In this document: piece after piece, positions 34,475 through 46,003 of the stretch
Numbering within the stretch: position 1 is the first letter of the stretch
Layout: every line of letters begins with the position of its first letter
NCBI GenBank assembly: GCA_051453625.1
Contig: JBOZIK010000001.1
Coordinates: 87,550,932 to 87,614,931, forward strand
Direction of reading: 5' to 3'
From: Welwitschia mirabilis
Taxonomy: Eukaryota; Gnetophyta; Gnetopsida; Welwitschiales
DNA length: 64,000 nucleotides
Program-made: the position numbers and the translations under genes
Notes under the pieces: generated by a model
What the model saw: only the letters and a program-made list of their open reading frames with translations
Databases searched by the model: none
Told to the model about the DNA's origin: nothing

Positions 34475-35210
34475 GTGATGTGGTTGGCTTAAAGAGTTTG
34501 TTGAAAAAATGATAAAGGCTTTCCAAATGGTGGATCATGGATAAATTCTTAGCTAATTTTGTTTTTAAGTAGGATTTCTAAGAGATTTTTTCTCAAGTAA
34601 TTCCATAAGCAATAATGATTATGAACCTATGTTTTTCTGATTGATATTACTTATTGACTTATTCTTTTGTGTATAACTTTCTAATTTGTAGTCTCTCTAA
34701 AATGGTTTATTACTAGCTATTGATTAATCATCATTAGATGTATCCAATTATACTTTAAATTACAACATATTTTTACATAATTTTTTACTCCCTAAGATAG
34801 TTTAAAACTCAACATCTTATTATATTTTCTCATATTCTTATTCATAATTCTCTTCATAGGTTTCTTCCTTATTCATAATAAATATGATTTGGGTGTCATC
34901 AATTTTATTCTTATTAATTCCTTCAAAGTTTTTAAGGCTCTCAGGTTCAAGGAATATAGGAATATTTTATTCTTATTATTATTAGTTAAGAGAGCTAAGA
35001 AGTTTTTCATTGATTTGGGTATTTATTAAAGGATTTATGCAATGTTTTCATTAATTTTGTTAATGGTTTTTTTTGTAAGGATTATGAGAGAAATTAAAGC
35101 ATGTTAGAAGCTTCTTTCAAAAATCTTTAAAAGATACATTTGAAGAAAGATGAGGTGGTTTGTTAAGTGTAGAAATATAAGGGGTAGTGATGAAATGATA
35201 AAGAATATTG

Positions 35211-35220
35211 NNNNNNNNNN
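35211..35220. other. Assembly gap (10 N)
   Basis: Short run of N within the gypsy interior. Confidence 1.
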
Positions 35221-36277
35221 ATAAAAGGTTAAGACCCAAAGAATGATAAGCATAAAAATGAGGATAAAGGATATAGATTGTGAGGGATGATAAAAGACAT
35301 GGGACCAAACTCCTATTGATTGATGTATAAATTTTAAAATTTAAAGTTGCAAGAAGGTTGATCTATGTAAGAATTGAAATGAGGATATTCTTAAAATGTC
35401 TATCTCATATTGAAAGAATTTAGGGGTTTGGAATGATATGAGTTACATTAAAGTTAGTCCTCTACAATTTATTTAAATTAAATGAAGTTTGCTATAGTTC
35501 ATTTGCGTTGATCATGATTCTAAAAGCTATAAGGATAGACATGTTGGAGTTAGAAGGTGTTTCAAATGGGTTAGGTGTTCAACTCATGGTTAAGGTTTAG
35601 AAAATAGATTATAATTTTAGCTAAACATTTACATTTTTCTAAATTTTTATAGTTTCATAGAAATCCTAATACATGAAAGGTTTAAAAGAATTTCCAAGAG
35701 GTATTAATTATAATATTTGAGTATTTAAAGTAAGAATGCTAATAGTATTAATTATGGAAGGTAGAAACATCATCATTTTTAAGAAAAAGTTGTTCAAGAA
35801 AAACATAGAGGTTTCATTTGACCTACACATTACGTTTCATGTTATGAGGTCTTAAAAAATTTAAGTAAAAAATTGAATTGACTATAACTACTAAAAGAAA
35901 CAACATAATATAATAAAACCTCTATGTTATGTTTTTAAAAAAATTTAATAAAAACAAAACTAAGAAAAACCAAAAAATTTACAAAAAATTTATGTAAAGC
36001 ATATAAAATTAAAATAAATATGATAAATGATTAGAGTTTAATTTTTTACAATTTCAATATTGGTTATAGCCTGTAGGAAATTCATTAGACTTGCAATATA
36101 AAATAATAGATATGAAATATAATTTGAATTAGAATGAAAGACTAAACAAAACTAAGAAAGTAGGCCAGTTTGGGCTTCATTAAAAAAGGAAAAGTACCCA
36201 TCACTAGAAAAATAAAAGATAACTAATAAAATTTCATGAATAGAATCATATACTCTTAAAATGTTATCATGTCAATA

Positions 36278-36297
36278 TCCCCAATAATGGTAGTAAA
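36278..36297 (-). other. Primer-binding site, tRNA-Asp (Athila) type, mutated
   Basis: Minus strand reads TTTACTACCATTATTGGGGA, nine bases inside the 5' LTR. Athila-type elements carry TTTGGCGCCGTTGCCGGGGA. All differences but one are G-to-A or C-to-T (the exception is a G-to-C). Position and pattern together fix the direction of this element. Confidence 0.7.
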
Positions 36298-36306
36298 ATC
36301 TATTCA

Positions 36307-37754
36307 TGTATAGTAGTAAACTAGATCTAACTAGGTAGAATCTTGTATTATTCTTCCAAATGCATATATGTGATAACTAAACAAGAGAAACAAAATAATT
36401 CTAACTTGAAAATGAAAAGAAAAACAAAACATAAATGAAAATATTAAGATAAAAAGTGATCTTCACTTAATGATGTAAGGGAATTAAGTATCCAAAGGTC
36501 TAATCGATTCATCCAACACTACACCTTCCTCTAATAACTCCTATATCCTAAAACATAACCAAAATCATCAAGTCATTAAGGATTAATAAGGCATAATTTC
36601 ATTTACCAAATTAGTGTTAGTGAGTTATTTAGTCCAACTGATTGTTCATAGCACTTCATAACCATGAAATGTATGAACAAAGATGTACAAGATCTGTTAA
36701 ATAATAGCAACTATAAATATCATAAAAGTAACCTTAAATAAGTCAATCAATATAAAAGAATTTAACAATAAAGTAGTTTTAGCTAAAACTTACTAATACC
36801 AAATCAATAATAATTAATAATGAAAGAAAGAAATCTACTTAAGAACTAGCTTTACCTAAACATTTCTAATACTAATTGAATTATGGATTAATAGTAAAAA
36901 TATGAAAACCATCTCTTATATTAAAGTCTAAAAATATACATTAAATCAAAAAAAATAGTTAAAGATGAAGGACTTCTCAACTAGCCTTAAAATAATTTGC
37001 CCCCAAGAAAGATGATTATAAAACCATGACATCCTAGCACTCTCAGAATTTTCCACATTCACTAATTAAAAATCCATTACAATTAGGGCTTAAGACCCTT
37101 CGATAAATTTCAGAAAGCTTATAAATATTTTTTATGATGTGTTAGGTGAGTAATTTATGGATGGATACATAAGAGAAGTTACATTATATTGGTTACTTAA
37201 GAAGTAGGTTATAATTTTTAGCATGTAGACACAAGGAAATATTCTTTATCTTCCTATGTAACATGATGATAATATGTCCTCTATCTACTAATGATGCTAC
37301 CAATAGATGTCATGTCATATACCTTCCAATTGATCATCCTCGTTACATCACATGTTGCTATGACATATCATTTTATACTTCCACCATGTATTACTAGAGT
37401 TAAAGGTTGAATATGATTTATTATCTAAGAGAGCCCACAAGTGTAAAGTGATGAACTTTTCAATATAATATAAAAACATGAGTTTTGCATTGGTCTATCT
37501 CAAAAAGCCAACAATACCAGTAGTTTTGACTAGTGGTCTTGGCATTTCTTGTCAAAATTTTTTCATGTTTTTCAATATCATCCAAATTCTAGTAGTAAAC
37601 CTACTCATGTTAAAGAAAAGCTCATATGTTCATTAAATATAATAATATATATTGAAGACATTAATTTTTGATAAAATAATAAATTTAATGTTTTTGCTTA
37701 TGATAAATTAATTAACTATACTTACTTGAAATATCAATTTTTACATCTAAATAA
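36307..37754 (-). repeat. 5' LTR of the minus-strand gypsy element
   Basis: Partner of 30423-31853. It directly abuts the presumed 5' LTR of the downstream plus-strand copia element. Confidence 0.8.
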
Positions 37755-38706
37755 TAATTTAAAAATAAGATGAATCTAGACTTAAAGAATAATTAAACTA
37801 GCAATAAATCTTTAGGTAAAATTCTCCAATGGGTTAGTCACATATTAACGATAGAACTTTGGCAATCATAATAAGAGTTAATTACCTATATCTAGGAGGT
37901 CAATCATCTAGATCAACTACCTATCAAAAGAGGTCATCTACTTATGAATTCAATAGAAATAGGACACATGTGATTTTTTAGTTCCATACTCAAGGTCAAT
38001 TGTTCAACTCAGCTCTTATTCCATAAGGTCAATATAAGATGAAGAATTAATTATCACTTCAAAAGAATCGATTGTTAATCTAAAAGATAAGGGAAAAAAT
38101 ACCCATGATATATTATTGAAAACTATTATAAATTTATTTAGGGAATTCAACCATCCCTTTTCAAGGGTCTTAATAGTTAAATCTTTGATCTTTGTATCCT
38201 ACAATAGCCACAACACATTCTTCTATAAATAATTAGGCTATTATATGGATATACACCTTTTATCGAATCAAATTTGTACTTTAATTATCATCATGCTAAA
38301 TAAATTGTAATTTGATCTTTGAAATTTCTATTTATTCTAAATTATAACATTAAAAAAAGGAATTGACTTATAATTGAGCCTAAGGATTACTAGAAAATAT
38401 CATTATATTAATTAAGGATAACCATAAAGTCCCATTGATATGAAGTTAGAAGCTACATTAATAATAAAGAAAAATAGGCTTATTTTCTATATCTTGCATT
38501 TATTGCTTTGTTTCATTTAGTTTGATTTATGAGCTGAAATTATTATATATTTAGTTAATTACTTAAGTTACTATCATTGTTGAATTGGGATTAGAATGTA
38601 AATAATTAATTGATAGATTATATAAATAAAGTGTTAAGTTATTAAATTGCAAAAATTGCTTTATCTATCTTGTTCAATGCTTCTTATATGATAACTAGTC
38701 TTAACA
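37755..38706 (+). repeat. Presumed 5' LTR of plus-strand copia element P2
   Basis: Bounded on the right by CTTAACA and a primer-binding site, and on the left by the preceding gypsy LTR. GGTCAAYCATCTAGATCAAC-like motifs recur at 37895-37925, 38010-38035 and 38070-38085. I could not align it convincingly with sequence after 47460, so the LTR call rests on position. Confidence 0.45.
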
Positions 38707-38708
38707 AT

Positions 38709-38720
38709 TGGTATTAGAGC
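38709..38720 (+). other. Copia primer-binding site (initiator tRNA-Met type)
   Basis: TGGTATTAGAGC, differing from the canonical TGGTATCAGAGC by a single C-to-T, two bases after the LTR end. It marks the start of copia element P2. Confidence 0.85.
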
Positions 38721-38771
38721 TTTGTCATAGATATTTTTGATTATATATGATTACTTAATAGTATTTAAATC

Positions 38772-39451
38772 ATGGAAGGTTAACTAATCAACTTTCCTCC
38801 TTTCCTCACCAGTGGTAGCTATAAATTGTGGAAGACTAGAATGTAATTATTCATTAAAGTTATGATTTTTAACTATTGGACTATTATGAAAGAAAGTTTT
38901 TCACCTCCAATGGAATATTAAAAAAATAATGGAATCACTAGATTTTTAGGCAAACTAAGAATCACATGGGATGATAAATAAAAATATTAAGATGTGCTCA
39001 ACAAAAAGGCTATAAATACTATTTGTTATGAATCAAATATAGAAGATTAAAAAAAGATAAGAAGCTTTTCTATAATAAAACATACCTAGGATTACTGCTA
39101 GGTATCATATGAAGGAGCTAATTAAATTAACAAGATCGTGATTAAAATATAATTTAAGAAAATTTAAATGAAAGATGACAAAACATTTATGAAATTTAAT
39201 AACAAACATATAGATATTATTAATGGTCTTTAGGGGCCTAGAGAATCTCTCAAAACTAGTTAAATTATTCAGAAGATCTTGAGGTCTCTATTAAAACTTA
39301 TGAAAATAAAATTATATTAATTAAAGATATAAAGAACAGTAAAAATATTAGTCTTGAAGAACTAGTAAGTGACATATTGACATTTAAATTAAGACATCTT
39401 CACAAAGATATAAAAGGTAAAGGTATGTCTCTTAATGATAAAAATGTTTTC
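38772..39451 (+). pseudogene. Copia P2 gag, first copy
   Basis: ATG at 38772, 52 bases after the primer site. It reads INFPPFLTSGSYKLWKTRM, the N-terminal Gag motif with its conserved Trp. About 60 residues on comes TWDDK, then KMKDD...FMKFNNKHIDIINGL, which corresponds to the KMKDNESI...MFTRFTNIINSL region of copia Gag (UBN2-type). Several stops. It runs into a 100-N gap at 39452. The same gag start occurs again at 39666, so this one is a duplicate or belongs to a second element. Confidence 0.75.
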
Positions 39452-39551
39452 NNNNNNNNNNNNNNNNNNNNNNNNNNNNNNNNNNNNNNNNNNNNNNNNN
39501 NNNNNNNNNNNNNNNNNNNNNNNNNNNNNNNNNNNNNNNNNNNNNNNNNNN
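39452..39551. other. Assembly gap (100 N)
   Basis: Run of exactly 100 N between two copies of the same gag start. Confidence 1.
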
Positions 39552-39665
39552 GTATTATGTACCTTTTGATTAAATTTACCACATATATCCCTATGGAAGA
39601 ATGATACTAAGTGTTTCACTTAGTTTAATCTAATTATTATGATCCATAAAATAATGATATACATC

Positions 39666-41530
39666 ATGGAAGCTCAACCAATTAATCATTTACCATACTT
39701 TACTAGTGATTACTATAAATTATAAAAAATAAGAATGTAAGTATTTGTTAAATTAATGACTTTTAATTATGGAACTGTTGTGAAGAAGGCTTCTTTCCTT
39801 CAATGTAATCTTAAATAGTTGATGGGTCACCACTTTTAAGATCAAACCAAGGAGCTCATAGGATGATAAAGAGAAAGACCAGATAATTATTAATAAGAAA
39901 TCCATAAATGCTATATGATATGGACTCAAGATGGAATATTACAAAAAGGTAAGAAACTTTAGCACTAGAAAAGATATATAAGATTACTTACAAGTAATAT
40001 ATAAAGAAATGAATCAGATTAAGAAGACCAAGAGGTAAATGCTTGTGACATAATTTGAGTAAATTTAAATTCAAGATGATGCAACATTTATAGAATTTAA
40101 CAACAAATCATGAACATTGTTAATAGATTTTAGTGCCTTGAATAACTTCTCAAATCTAGCTTGATTACTAAAAATATTTTGATATTTTTATCAAAAGCCT
40201 ATAAAAATAGGGCGTTATTAATTGAAGATATGAAATATATTAAAATCATCAATATTAAAGAATTGGTGAGTGATATATTTACATTTTAGTTAAGGCATCT
40301 TTACAAAGGTAATAAATGAAAAGGTATGTATTCTAATGTCAAAACATTTTCTTCCTTTAAAGTAAATAATAAATATGATTTAACTAGTTCTACTTTCTTT
40401 ATAATATGGATGAAGAATTAGCTTTATTCACTATAAAATTCAAGAATATGTTGATAGGTAATAAATGGAGAAATAGAAAGAAGTATACCATATCATTCTC
40501 AAAAACCAAGATCAAATTTAGAAAGAAAGTGACTCAATGACATGCTTATTAAGGATTTAGTCACATGGTAACTGAGTATCCAAATAATAAGAAGAACAAG
40601 GAATTAAAAGACCTTAAATAAAAATGTAACATAACTACTTGGAATAATGATGAGTACAAAAATGAGGACTCTCTTAATATTAAGAGGTTGTATATTATGG
40701 GTTTCACATCTTCTAACTTAGCCCTCATCATAAACATAGATAGATTTTTAAATTAGATTTATCTAATCCTTATAAATTGGATTTGAAAAATGTTTTACTA
40801 ATTGTAGATGAAGAAGACAATAATGAAAAAATATTGACTTTCTAATGTTAAAGAGGATATATCAACATATACTAAATAAAAAATAAAACATAATGTGAAT
40901 TATGACAAGGAGGAGGATGAAATTTTGATAGTTCCAAGAGCTATTTGTAGAAAGTAAAAGAGTTCTAAAAGAAAATACTATCTTGAACAAAAATACAACT
41001 TGATATAAATAACAAAAGAAGCAAGTAACATCTAATTTAAAAATTACAAAGAAAATTCTAAGTTATCAAAAGACACATTTAAAGAAAGAAATTTAATATC
41101 TTCAATATCTTGAAAAAGTAAGGGAAAAGGAATGTGAATATCTTATTTCAAAAATTAATGATTTCAATAAAATTATATTAAAGTTTTCTATAGGTAATAC
41201 ATCTTTAGAGTAAATTATTTTCAAGAAAAGAACACTAAGTAACAAACATGCTCTAGGATATATTACACCTTTATCTTCTTCCCTTGTGCCTACGTCATCA
41301 AGAAAAGCTTCATATATGTCTAAGTAAAAAGGCTTAATGTATCCAAACATTAAATCAGGTGATGATCAACCTTATTATTAGAATGCTAATTTCAGTAAGA
41401 AGAGTAAGAAATATCTCATTTCTCATTTTTATAATAGATTTAGTCATATTAAACTTAATTGTTATTTTAGTAATGTGTTTTTTAGATTTGGAATTTTACT
41501 TGAATATCAATTTATCAAAAAAAAGACCAA
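39666..41530 (+). pseudogene. Copia P2 gag, second and more complete copy
   Basis: ATG at 39666 with PINHLPYFTSDYYKL, matching the first copy at 38772. It continues through the UBN2-like core to about 40350. An acidic/basic linker follows, then a segment FNKIILKFSIGNTSLE (about 41160-41210). A zinc knuckle at about 41420-41470 reads SHFYNRFSHIKLNC. In the CX2CX4HX4C pattern the first Cys is now Ser and the second Tyr, while the His and last Cys remain. The order continues into protease and integrase, so this is the gag that belongs to the pol downstream. Confidence 0.7.
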
Positions 41531-41589
41531 ACTTTTATATTTTATGGAGTAATAAAAAATCACATGAAAGTCTTTTGATTTATACCACA

Positions 41590-42760
41590 TTAGTAGCCAC
41601 TAATGATTTTCATTAGTATCTTGATAATGATTGTTTAAGATACATTAGAATACATAAGTAGATTAAAAAATATGAACAAATGCAATGGATGAATTATAAC
41701 ATTTAGAGGTAATAGAAAAGCTATGGTGGAAGGTGTTAGCACTGTAGGTGTATAGAATTCTCAACTACACATAATATTTTCTATGTTAATGGGCTAAAGT
41801 ACAGTCTCTCATTAGCATTAGCCAAACTTGAAATAAACTTCTGTATATTTTATTTAGTGATTAAAATTATCTTATTTTAGATAAATATGGAAAAAAAATT
41901 ATTATTTAGTGATAGGGTTGGAAATTTTTATTTAATTAAATAATCAATGCACAGTAAATGTTTATCTTTTATTAATTTTAAAGAAAGTAGGATGTGGTAC
42001 AAACATCTAGAACATGTTAATTAAAAGAATCTTTACAACTTTTCAAAGCATATAATTATTAATGTTACTCCTATTTTAAGAAAAGTAGAAGGAGACCTAT
42101 GTAGAACTTGCCTATTAGGGAAAAAATTACTAAGGTTAATCATATTTCCTTTGAATGTTCTTTAGATTTATTTTATCTTGATATTATAGGTGTTACTCCT
42201 ATAGAGGATCTTGATGAAAATAAATATACGTTAATTATGATGGATGATTATACTAGATTCTCTTAAGCATTATTTCTAAGGCATAAAAACAAAGCATTTA
42301 AAAAATTTTAGAGGTTTTTTAAGAGACTAGAAAATGAAAGTAGCCATGAAAATGAAAATATTAGAAGTGATCATGAAAGTGAGTTTGAAAACGAATTGGT
42401 TGATGAATAGTATAAAAAAGGTATAACTCATGGATTCTAATCTTCAAGAATCATATAAAAAAATGATGTTGTTAGAAGAAATAATAGGGTACCTTAAGAG
42501 GTAACTAGAACAATGCTTCACGAAAATGATATAACTAAGATATTTTAGGATGAATCTCTAAATACTACTTGTTACAAATCTAACCAAGCCTTCCCTAGAC
42601 GTGGTACAACTAAAGCTCCTTATAAGATGTGAAAAGGATAGAGGCCAAATGTGTCATATTTTAAAATATCTAGTAGTGTATACTATATATTTAAGAGTGT
42701 TAATATGATAAAGACGTTTGATTCAGAATACTTAAAAATAATTTTTTAAAGATATTTTAA
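41590..42760 (+). pseudogene. Copia P2 protease and integrase
   Basis: The protease site reads YLDNDC at about 41619-41636, where YLDSGC is expected (two G-to-A changes). The pre-integrase zinc region is well kept: MWYKHLEHVN near 41994 and LCRTCLLGK near 42098, giving His-His-Cys-Cys. The integrase core follows: LFYLDIIGV (about 42170-42195), LIMMDDYTRFS (about 42230-42265), the second catalytic Asp in IRSDHESEFEN (about 42361-42393), then RTMLHEN near 42510 and PYKM...RPNVSYF near 42618-42665. The region of the third catalytic residue (expected VVERKN) reads VVRRNN. FDSEYLK near 42718-42740 fits the integrase C-terminus. Plus strand, Ty1/copia order. Confidence 0.85.
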
Positions 42761-43081
42761 AACAAATAAAGATTAGTAAATAAGGATTATATAAATGTTA
42801 GAAATTATGAAAATAATCACAATGTTAAATATGAAGATCATGTATAAGAATTAATTTTGAAAAATTTAATCAAATGGCCAAATCTATATTTATTCACCTT
42901 TTTCATCTAATAAATAAACCTTAACTCCTAAAGAAATAATTTTTATTGAAGATCTTTCTATTGAATTTATAATTAGAGATGTATTTAATAAGGTAATAAC
43001 TAGAAGTTCAATTTGTATAAATGTGTCTTTTGTCTATTTGTTAGAATCTAAGTCTTTTAAAGAAGCTACATAAGATTAATG
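42761..43081 (+). pseudogene. Copia P2 linker and start of reverse transcriptase
   Basis: ITRSSICINVSFVYLLESKS (about 42991-43050) corresponds to the TRS-type segment followed by an E-P/S-K region that precedes copia reverse transcriptase. The frame reaches the KEAT-D segment at about 43062-43076 and is cut at 43081 by an inserted element. It resumes at 46004. Confidence 0.7.
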
Positions 43082-43312
43082 TGAGATTGCAAAGTATGAG
43101 AAGGATTAGGAGAAAGAAGAGTGGAGCTAAAAGATAAACATGAATTATAGCTCATTATTTCCCATTAATAAATCTAAAATTAAAAGACAATGTAGACTAT
43201 AAATAGACCCATAAAATGTGGATTGAATCACACTTAATAATAACTATCAAAAATAAAATTTAGATGGTGCATGATTTATTTCCACTATACCATATTACGA
43301 TAGATCCAAAAA
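43082..43312 (-). repeat. 3' LTR of the gag-only element
   Basis: 231 bases, starting TGAGATTGCAAAG and ending GATCCAAAA. It pairs with 45768-46003 (TAAGATTCAAAGC ... GATCCAACA). A purine-rich ATAAGGAGACG lies just upstream on the minus strand (about 43313-43325), suitable as a polypurine tract. Confidence 0.8.
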
Positions 43313-43365
43313 ACGTCTCCTTATGTCGCATGTGGAATATATGAAGGATTGATATTACATAAGTA

Positions 43366-43518
43366 TATGGGATAAACCAAAAACACGTAATTATGAAACA
43401 CCCTAATATATGTATGGGACAAACCAAGAATATAGATTAAATACATCCAAAGCCATATGTGGGATACACCCAAAATCATAAATTGAACGCATCCAAAATA
43501 TAGATGGGACACATCCAA
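43366..43518 (-). repeat. Degenerate ~47 bp tandem repeat near the 3' end of the gag-only element
   Basis: About three units marked by GGGAYAMACCMA at 43369, 43416 and 43462, plus a partial fourth at 43506. Each is followed by an ATGAAACAYCC-like half. The repeat explains the repetitive 65-codon minus frame here (recurring I/L-G-V/L-S-H residues), which is therefore not called as a gene. Confidence 0.7.
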
Positions 43519-43639
43519 ATGGATTAAAATACTCCAACATATTCTTTTATAAGTTCATCATTTTAATCTATGAGTTGAGATAAAGCTTCTACAATTTCAG
43601 CTTAAGTTTTTAACTTGCCACCGATTAAATGTTTAGCAC

Positions 43640-44335
43640 ATTAAATTCAATTGATAAACATATATCCTTGCTTATTGTAATAAAAGCATTTCACATGTTC
43701 CTTATCATTATACTTGTCTCTGCTTTGAAATGTTTGTCTTTGAATAGCTACAATGTCTTGGGAAGATTCCTGTTCTTGCATTTTCCTATATTCTTTAATA
43801 AGTGTTGAGATTGTATTTTATAATGTGCATGAAATCTTCTTTAACATGAAAATAATATAAGCATATATGGATGGAAGACTACTAAGAACAATTACTTTGC
43901 AATATTCATCATCAATATTTAAATATACAATAATAAGTTGGTCTAAAAGAGATCTGAATTGGTTTATATGTTGGTTCATATGTTCTGAATCATTCATCCT
44001 CAAGATATACAATTGATATTTTAATTATTGTTTAGCTTAATTTTTACTTAAACCAAATAATTTGTATAGGTCATTCCACACTTCCCTTGATGTCTTACTT
44101 AGATCAATGTGATGAAGATAATTATCCTCAAGAATAAGCTCAATAAGAGAAAGGGCTTCTTGATCATGTTTCTCCCATTATCCAATTTTATCAAGATCTT
44201 TTTGGCTTTGGCACTTTACTACTAATAAATTTTCACATGCCTTTATTAATTAATAACAATTGTATTTTTACTTTCCCTATATGGAAATTATTTCCATTAA
44301 ATTTTTCAATACCCTTTTTCATTTTTCTCGATGAG
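43640..44335 (-). pseudogene. gag of the gag-only copia element (UBN2 type)
   Basis: Reading leftwards: an N-terminal EKFNGNNFHIGKVKIQLLL-like segment (about 44250-44310), where the usual Trp is replaced by Gly, then ALSLIELILEDNYLHHIDL (about 44115-44170). SREVWNDLYKLFGLSKN follows, then LRMNDSEHMNQHINQFRSL (about 43945-44003). DDEYCKVIVLSSLPSIYAYI (about 43860-43920) completes the Gag core. After it a CFYYNKQGYM knuckle remnant lies at about 43675-43705, with Cys and His turned to Tyr. The longest undamaged piece is 43818-44012. It closely resembles the gag at 58041-58611, suggesting a related family. Confidence 0.8.
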
Positions 44336-45753
44336 ATTTGGTAATTTTAATCCTTTAAAATAATTTTTTTAAAGAAAATAGATACTACCCCTTCTTAGTA
44401 TGGACCCTCTCTTCTCACACCACTTAAAAAAAGTAATTTTATTATGATAGTTTTACAAATAAAAAATGTAATTCCTAAGATTTAAAAACCCAACCTCATA
44501 ATTAAGAAATTTTCTTAAACGTTTCATGGTAACTGCTTCAACTCCTTTAATTAAGAAAAGAATGTCCTTATAAATTTCCAAAATGAAAAAGAAGTGTCAA
44601 TAAATGATAGAGATGATTCACCCAAATTTAGCCTCTAAATACATCCTAAATACTTCTTATTGGATGGCACTTTACTGATGAAGAATTGTTATTTGATGAT
44701 CCTGGTGAATGAAGAAGATCTACAACTTCTATTAGTAGTTGAATAATTCTCTTTAGGCAAATAGTTAGATAGAATTAAAAGTAAATAAATAATGATAAAA
44801 AATTATTACATTTTATTTAAACGAGGACCACTTTAATCTTTATTGGTAGTGTTTCAAGTCCTTTACTTCATATGCTCATAGAAACTTAAGCATAGTAGTG
44901 GAATAAATTTTATCAATGGATTACAATTGTAGATAATCAAGGACTCTCATTTCTAGGTAATATTTATTACTTAGAAACCCTATTAAGCATGATTCTAGTA
45001 CCTTGATTAATGCTAGAAGAACTCCTCAAAAAAACATAGATCTTATAGTTGTGTACATTTTGTTGCATGGTAAGATCTAATGTGGATCTTGTTTAATATT
45101 TAGCAAGCTTTAAATTAGCATTAATTCTTTAAATTTTTAAAATTATTAGATCAATTAATGGGGGCATAAAAAACTTAGAAATTCAATTAAAGATCCATGA
45201 ATGATCTCTACAAAATAGATGAGTACTAGAAATGGCATGTTGATTACACTAGCAATGACTACCGATCGAAGTCCAATAGTAATCATAAAAAGCATGCTTA
45301 TTATAAGCCTTATGGCTATGCTATTTCATATATCATTTTGATCATTTCTTATAGCAATGGTTTTCCTCTCTGTTCCTACATAAAAAAGTCAGATGATGTC
45401 AAGCATATTGTTGAACTTTCTTCTACTATGGCTAAATGCATTTAAAACCCTATTGTTTTGCACCTTAAGCAAATCCATTAAGTTCTTACATCTTTAAACT
45501 AGGCCAATTCCAACTTTAAAAATGGAAAAAACATAAGATCCAAGATTAATATTCTTTGTGAAGAGCCTCTCCAGACTTAGATGATTGAAAGCCAAATGGT
45601 TATAGGCACATTCAATATATAATAAAAATTAGTAAAGAGGAAAGATGATTGGATAGAACCCTATAATTTAAGCTCTTTATCATTTTGTGTTTGAATTTTT
45701 CAATAGTAGGGAGGATGAAAAAGTGAAGTAAAAGCCTACACCTTCTAGGTTTT
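44336..45753 (-). other. 5' part of the gag-only element, unassigned
   Basis: About 1.4 kb between primer site and the recognised gag core. No domain seen. Some protein-like patches occur on the plus strand near 45240-45600, but none continuous. It is long for a leader and may hide another nested fragment. Confidence 0.35.
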
Positions 45754-45765
45754 CCTCTGCTACCA
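45754..45765 (-). other. Primer-binding site of the gag-only element
   Basis: Minus strand TGGTAGCAGAGG, two bases from the 5' LTR. Ten of twelve bases agree with the initiator tRNA-Met site TGGTATCAGAGC. Confidence 0.8.
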
Positions 45766-45767
45766 AT

Positions 45768-46003
45768 TAAGATTCAAAGCATAAGAAGGCTTAGCAGAAA
45801 GGATAGTGAAGACATAATATTGGCATGAATTATAGCTTATTGTTTTTCATTAATAAATTAAAATTTAAAAGACAATGCAAATCATATATAGACCCATAAA
45901 ATTTGGATCAAATCACACTCACTAATAAGTAATAACTACTACAAATTAAATTTAGATGGTATGTGGTTCATTTCCACTATACCATATTAAAATAGATCCA
46001 ACA
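45768..46003 (-). repeat. 5' LTR of the gag-only element
   Basis: 236 bases, clearly similar to 43082-43312: shared ATGAATTATAGCT, TAAAAGACAATG, AGACCCATAAAAT and TTTCCACTATACCATATTA blocks. Confidence 0.85.

Larger units (their letters stand above)
31854..36277 (-). pseudogene. Decayed interior of the minus-strand gypsy element
   Basis: Only fragments are readable. One is a 73-codon frame at 32070-32291 (minus) near the presumed end of pol. Another is an acidic/Ser-rich frame around 33750-34538 (minus), where SSKQDSNLNDEKS recurs on both sides of an N gap. The interior also contains an inverted copy of the hairpin repeat (32550-32700) and a 22-base poly-A run (32865-32886). Protease, reverse transcriptase and integrase were not recognised by eye, so this copy is either deleted or too mutated. 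Confidence 0.45.
30423..37754 (-). mobile_element. Minus-strand Ty3/gypsy element with tRNA-Asp-type primer site
   Basis: Two direct repeats, 30423-31853 and 36307-37754 (1431 and 1448 bases), both start TGTATAG and end in a CATNTAAAYA sequence. They behave as 3' and 5' LTRs of a minus-strand element. The primer-binding site lies nine bases inside the 5' LTR (36278-36297). At the other end, reading minus from about 32100 to 32030, LTLRTKFGLVREYG resembles the LRTNPFQEGG-like end of plant gypsy pol. The interior is otherwise badly decayed and interrupted by gaps and other repeats. I could not find a target duplication. Confidence 0.7.
43082..46003 (-). mobile_element. Gag-only copia element (TR-GAG-like) inserted in reverse transcriptase
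   Basis: A 2.92 kb element with LTRs at 43082-43312 and 45768-46003, primer-binding site and gag on the minus strand, and no pol recognised. Flanking pentamers are TAATG (43077-43081) and TGGTG (46004-46008), which differ by two G-to-A changes. Removing the element and one pentamer lines up the host copia reverse transcriptase frame, independent support for both ends. Its size and content fit the non-autonomous TR-GAG class described in plants, but a deleted full-length element is also possible. Confidence 0.75.

Noticed and set aside
43321-43518. 65-codon frame with recurring VSH/LSH residues, at first sight a repeat protein
   Set aside because: The periodicity is explained by the 47 bp DNA repeat near the 3' LTR; there is no start context and no stop-free continuation.
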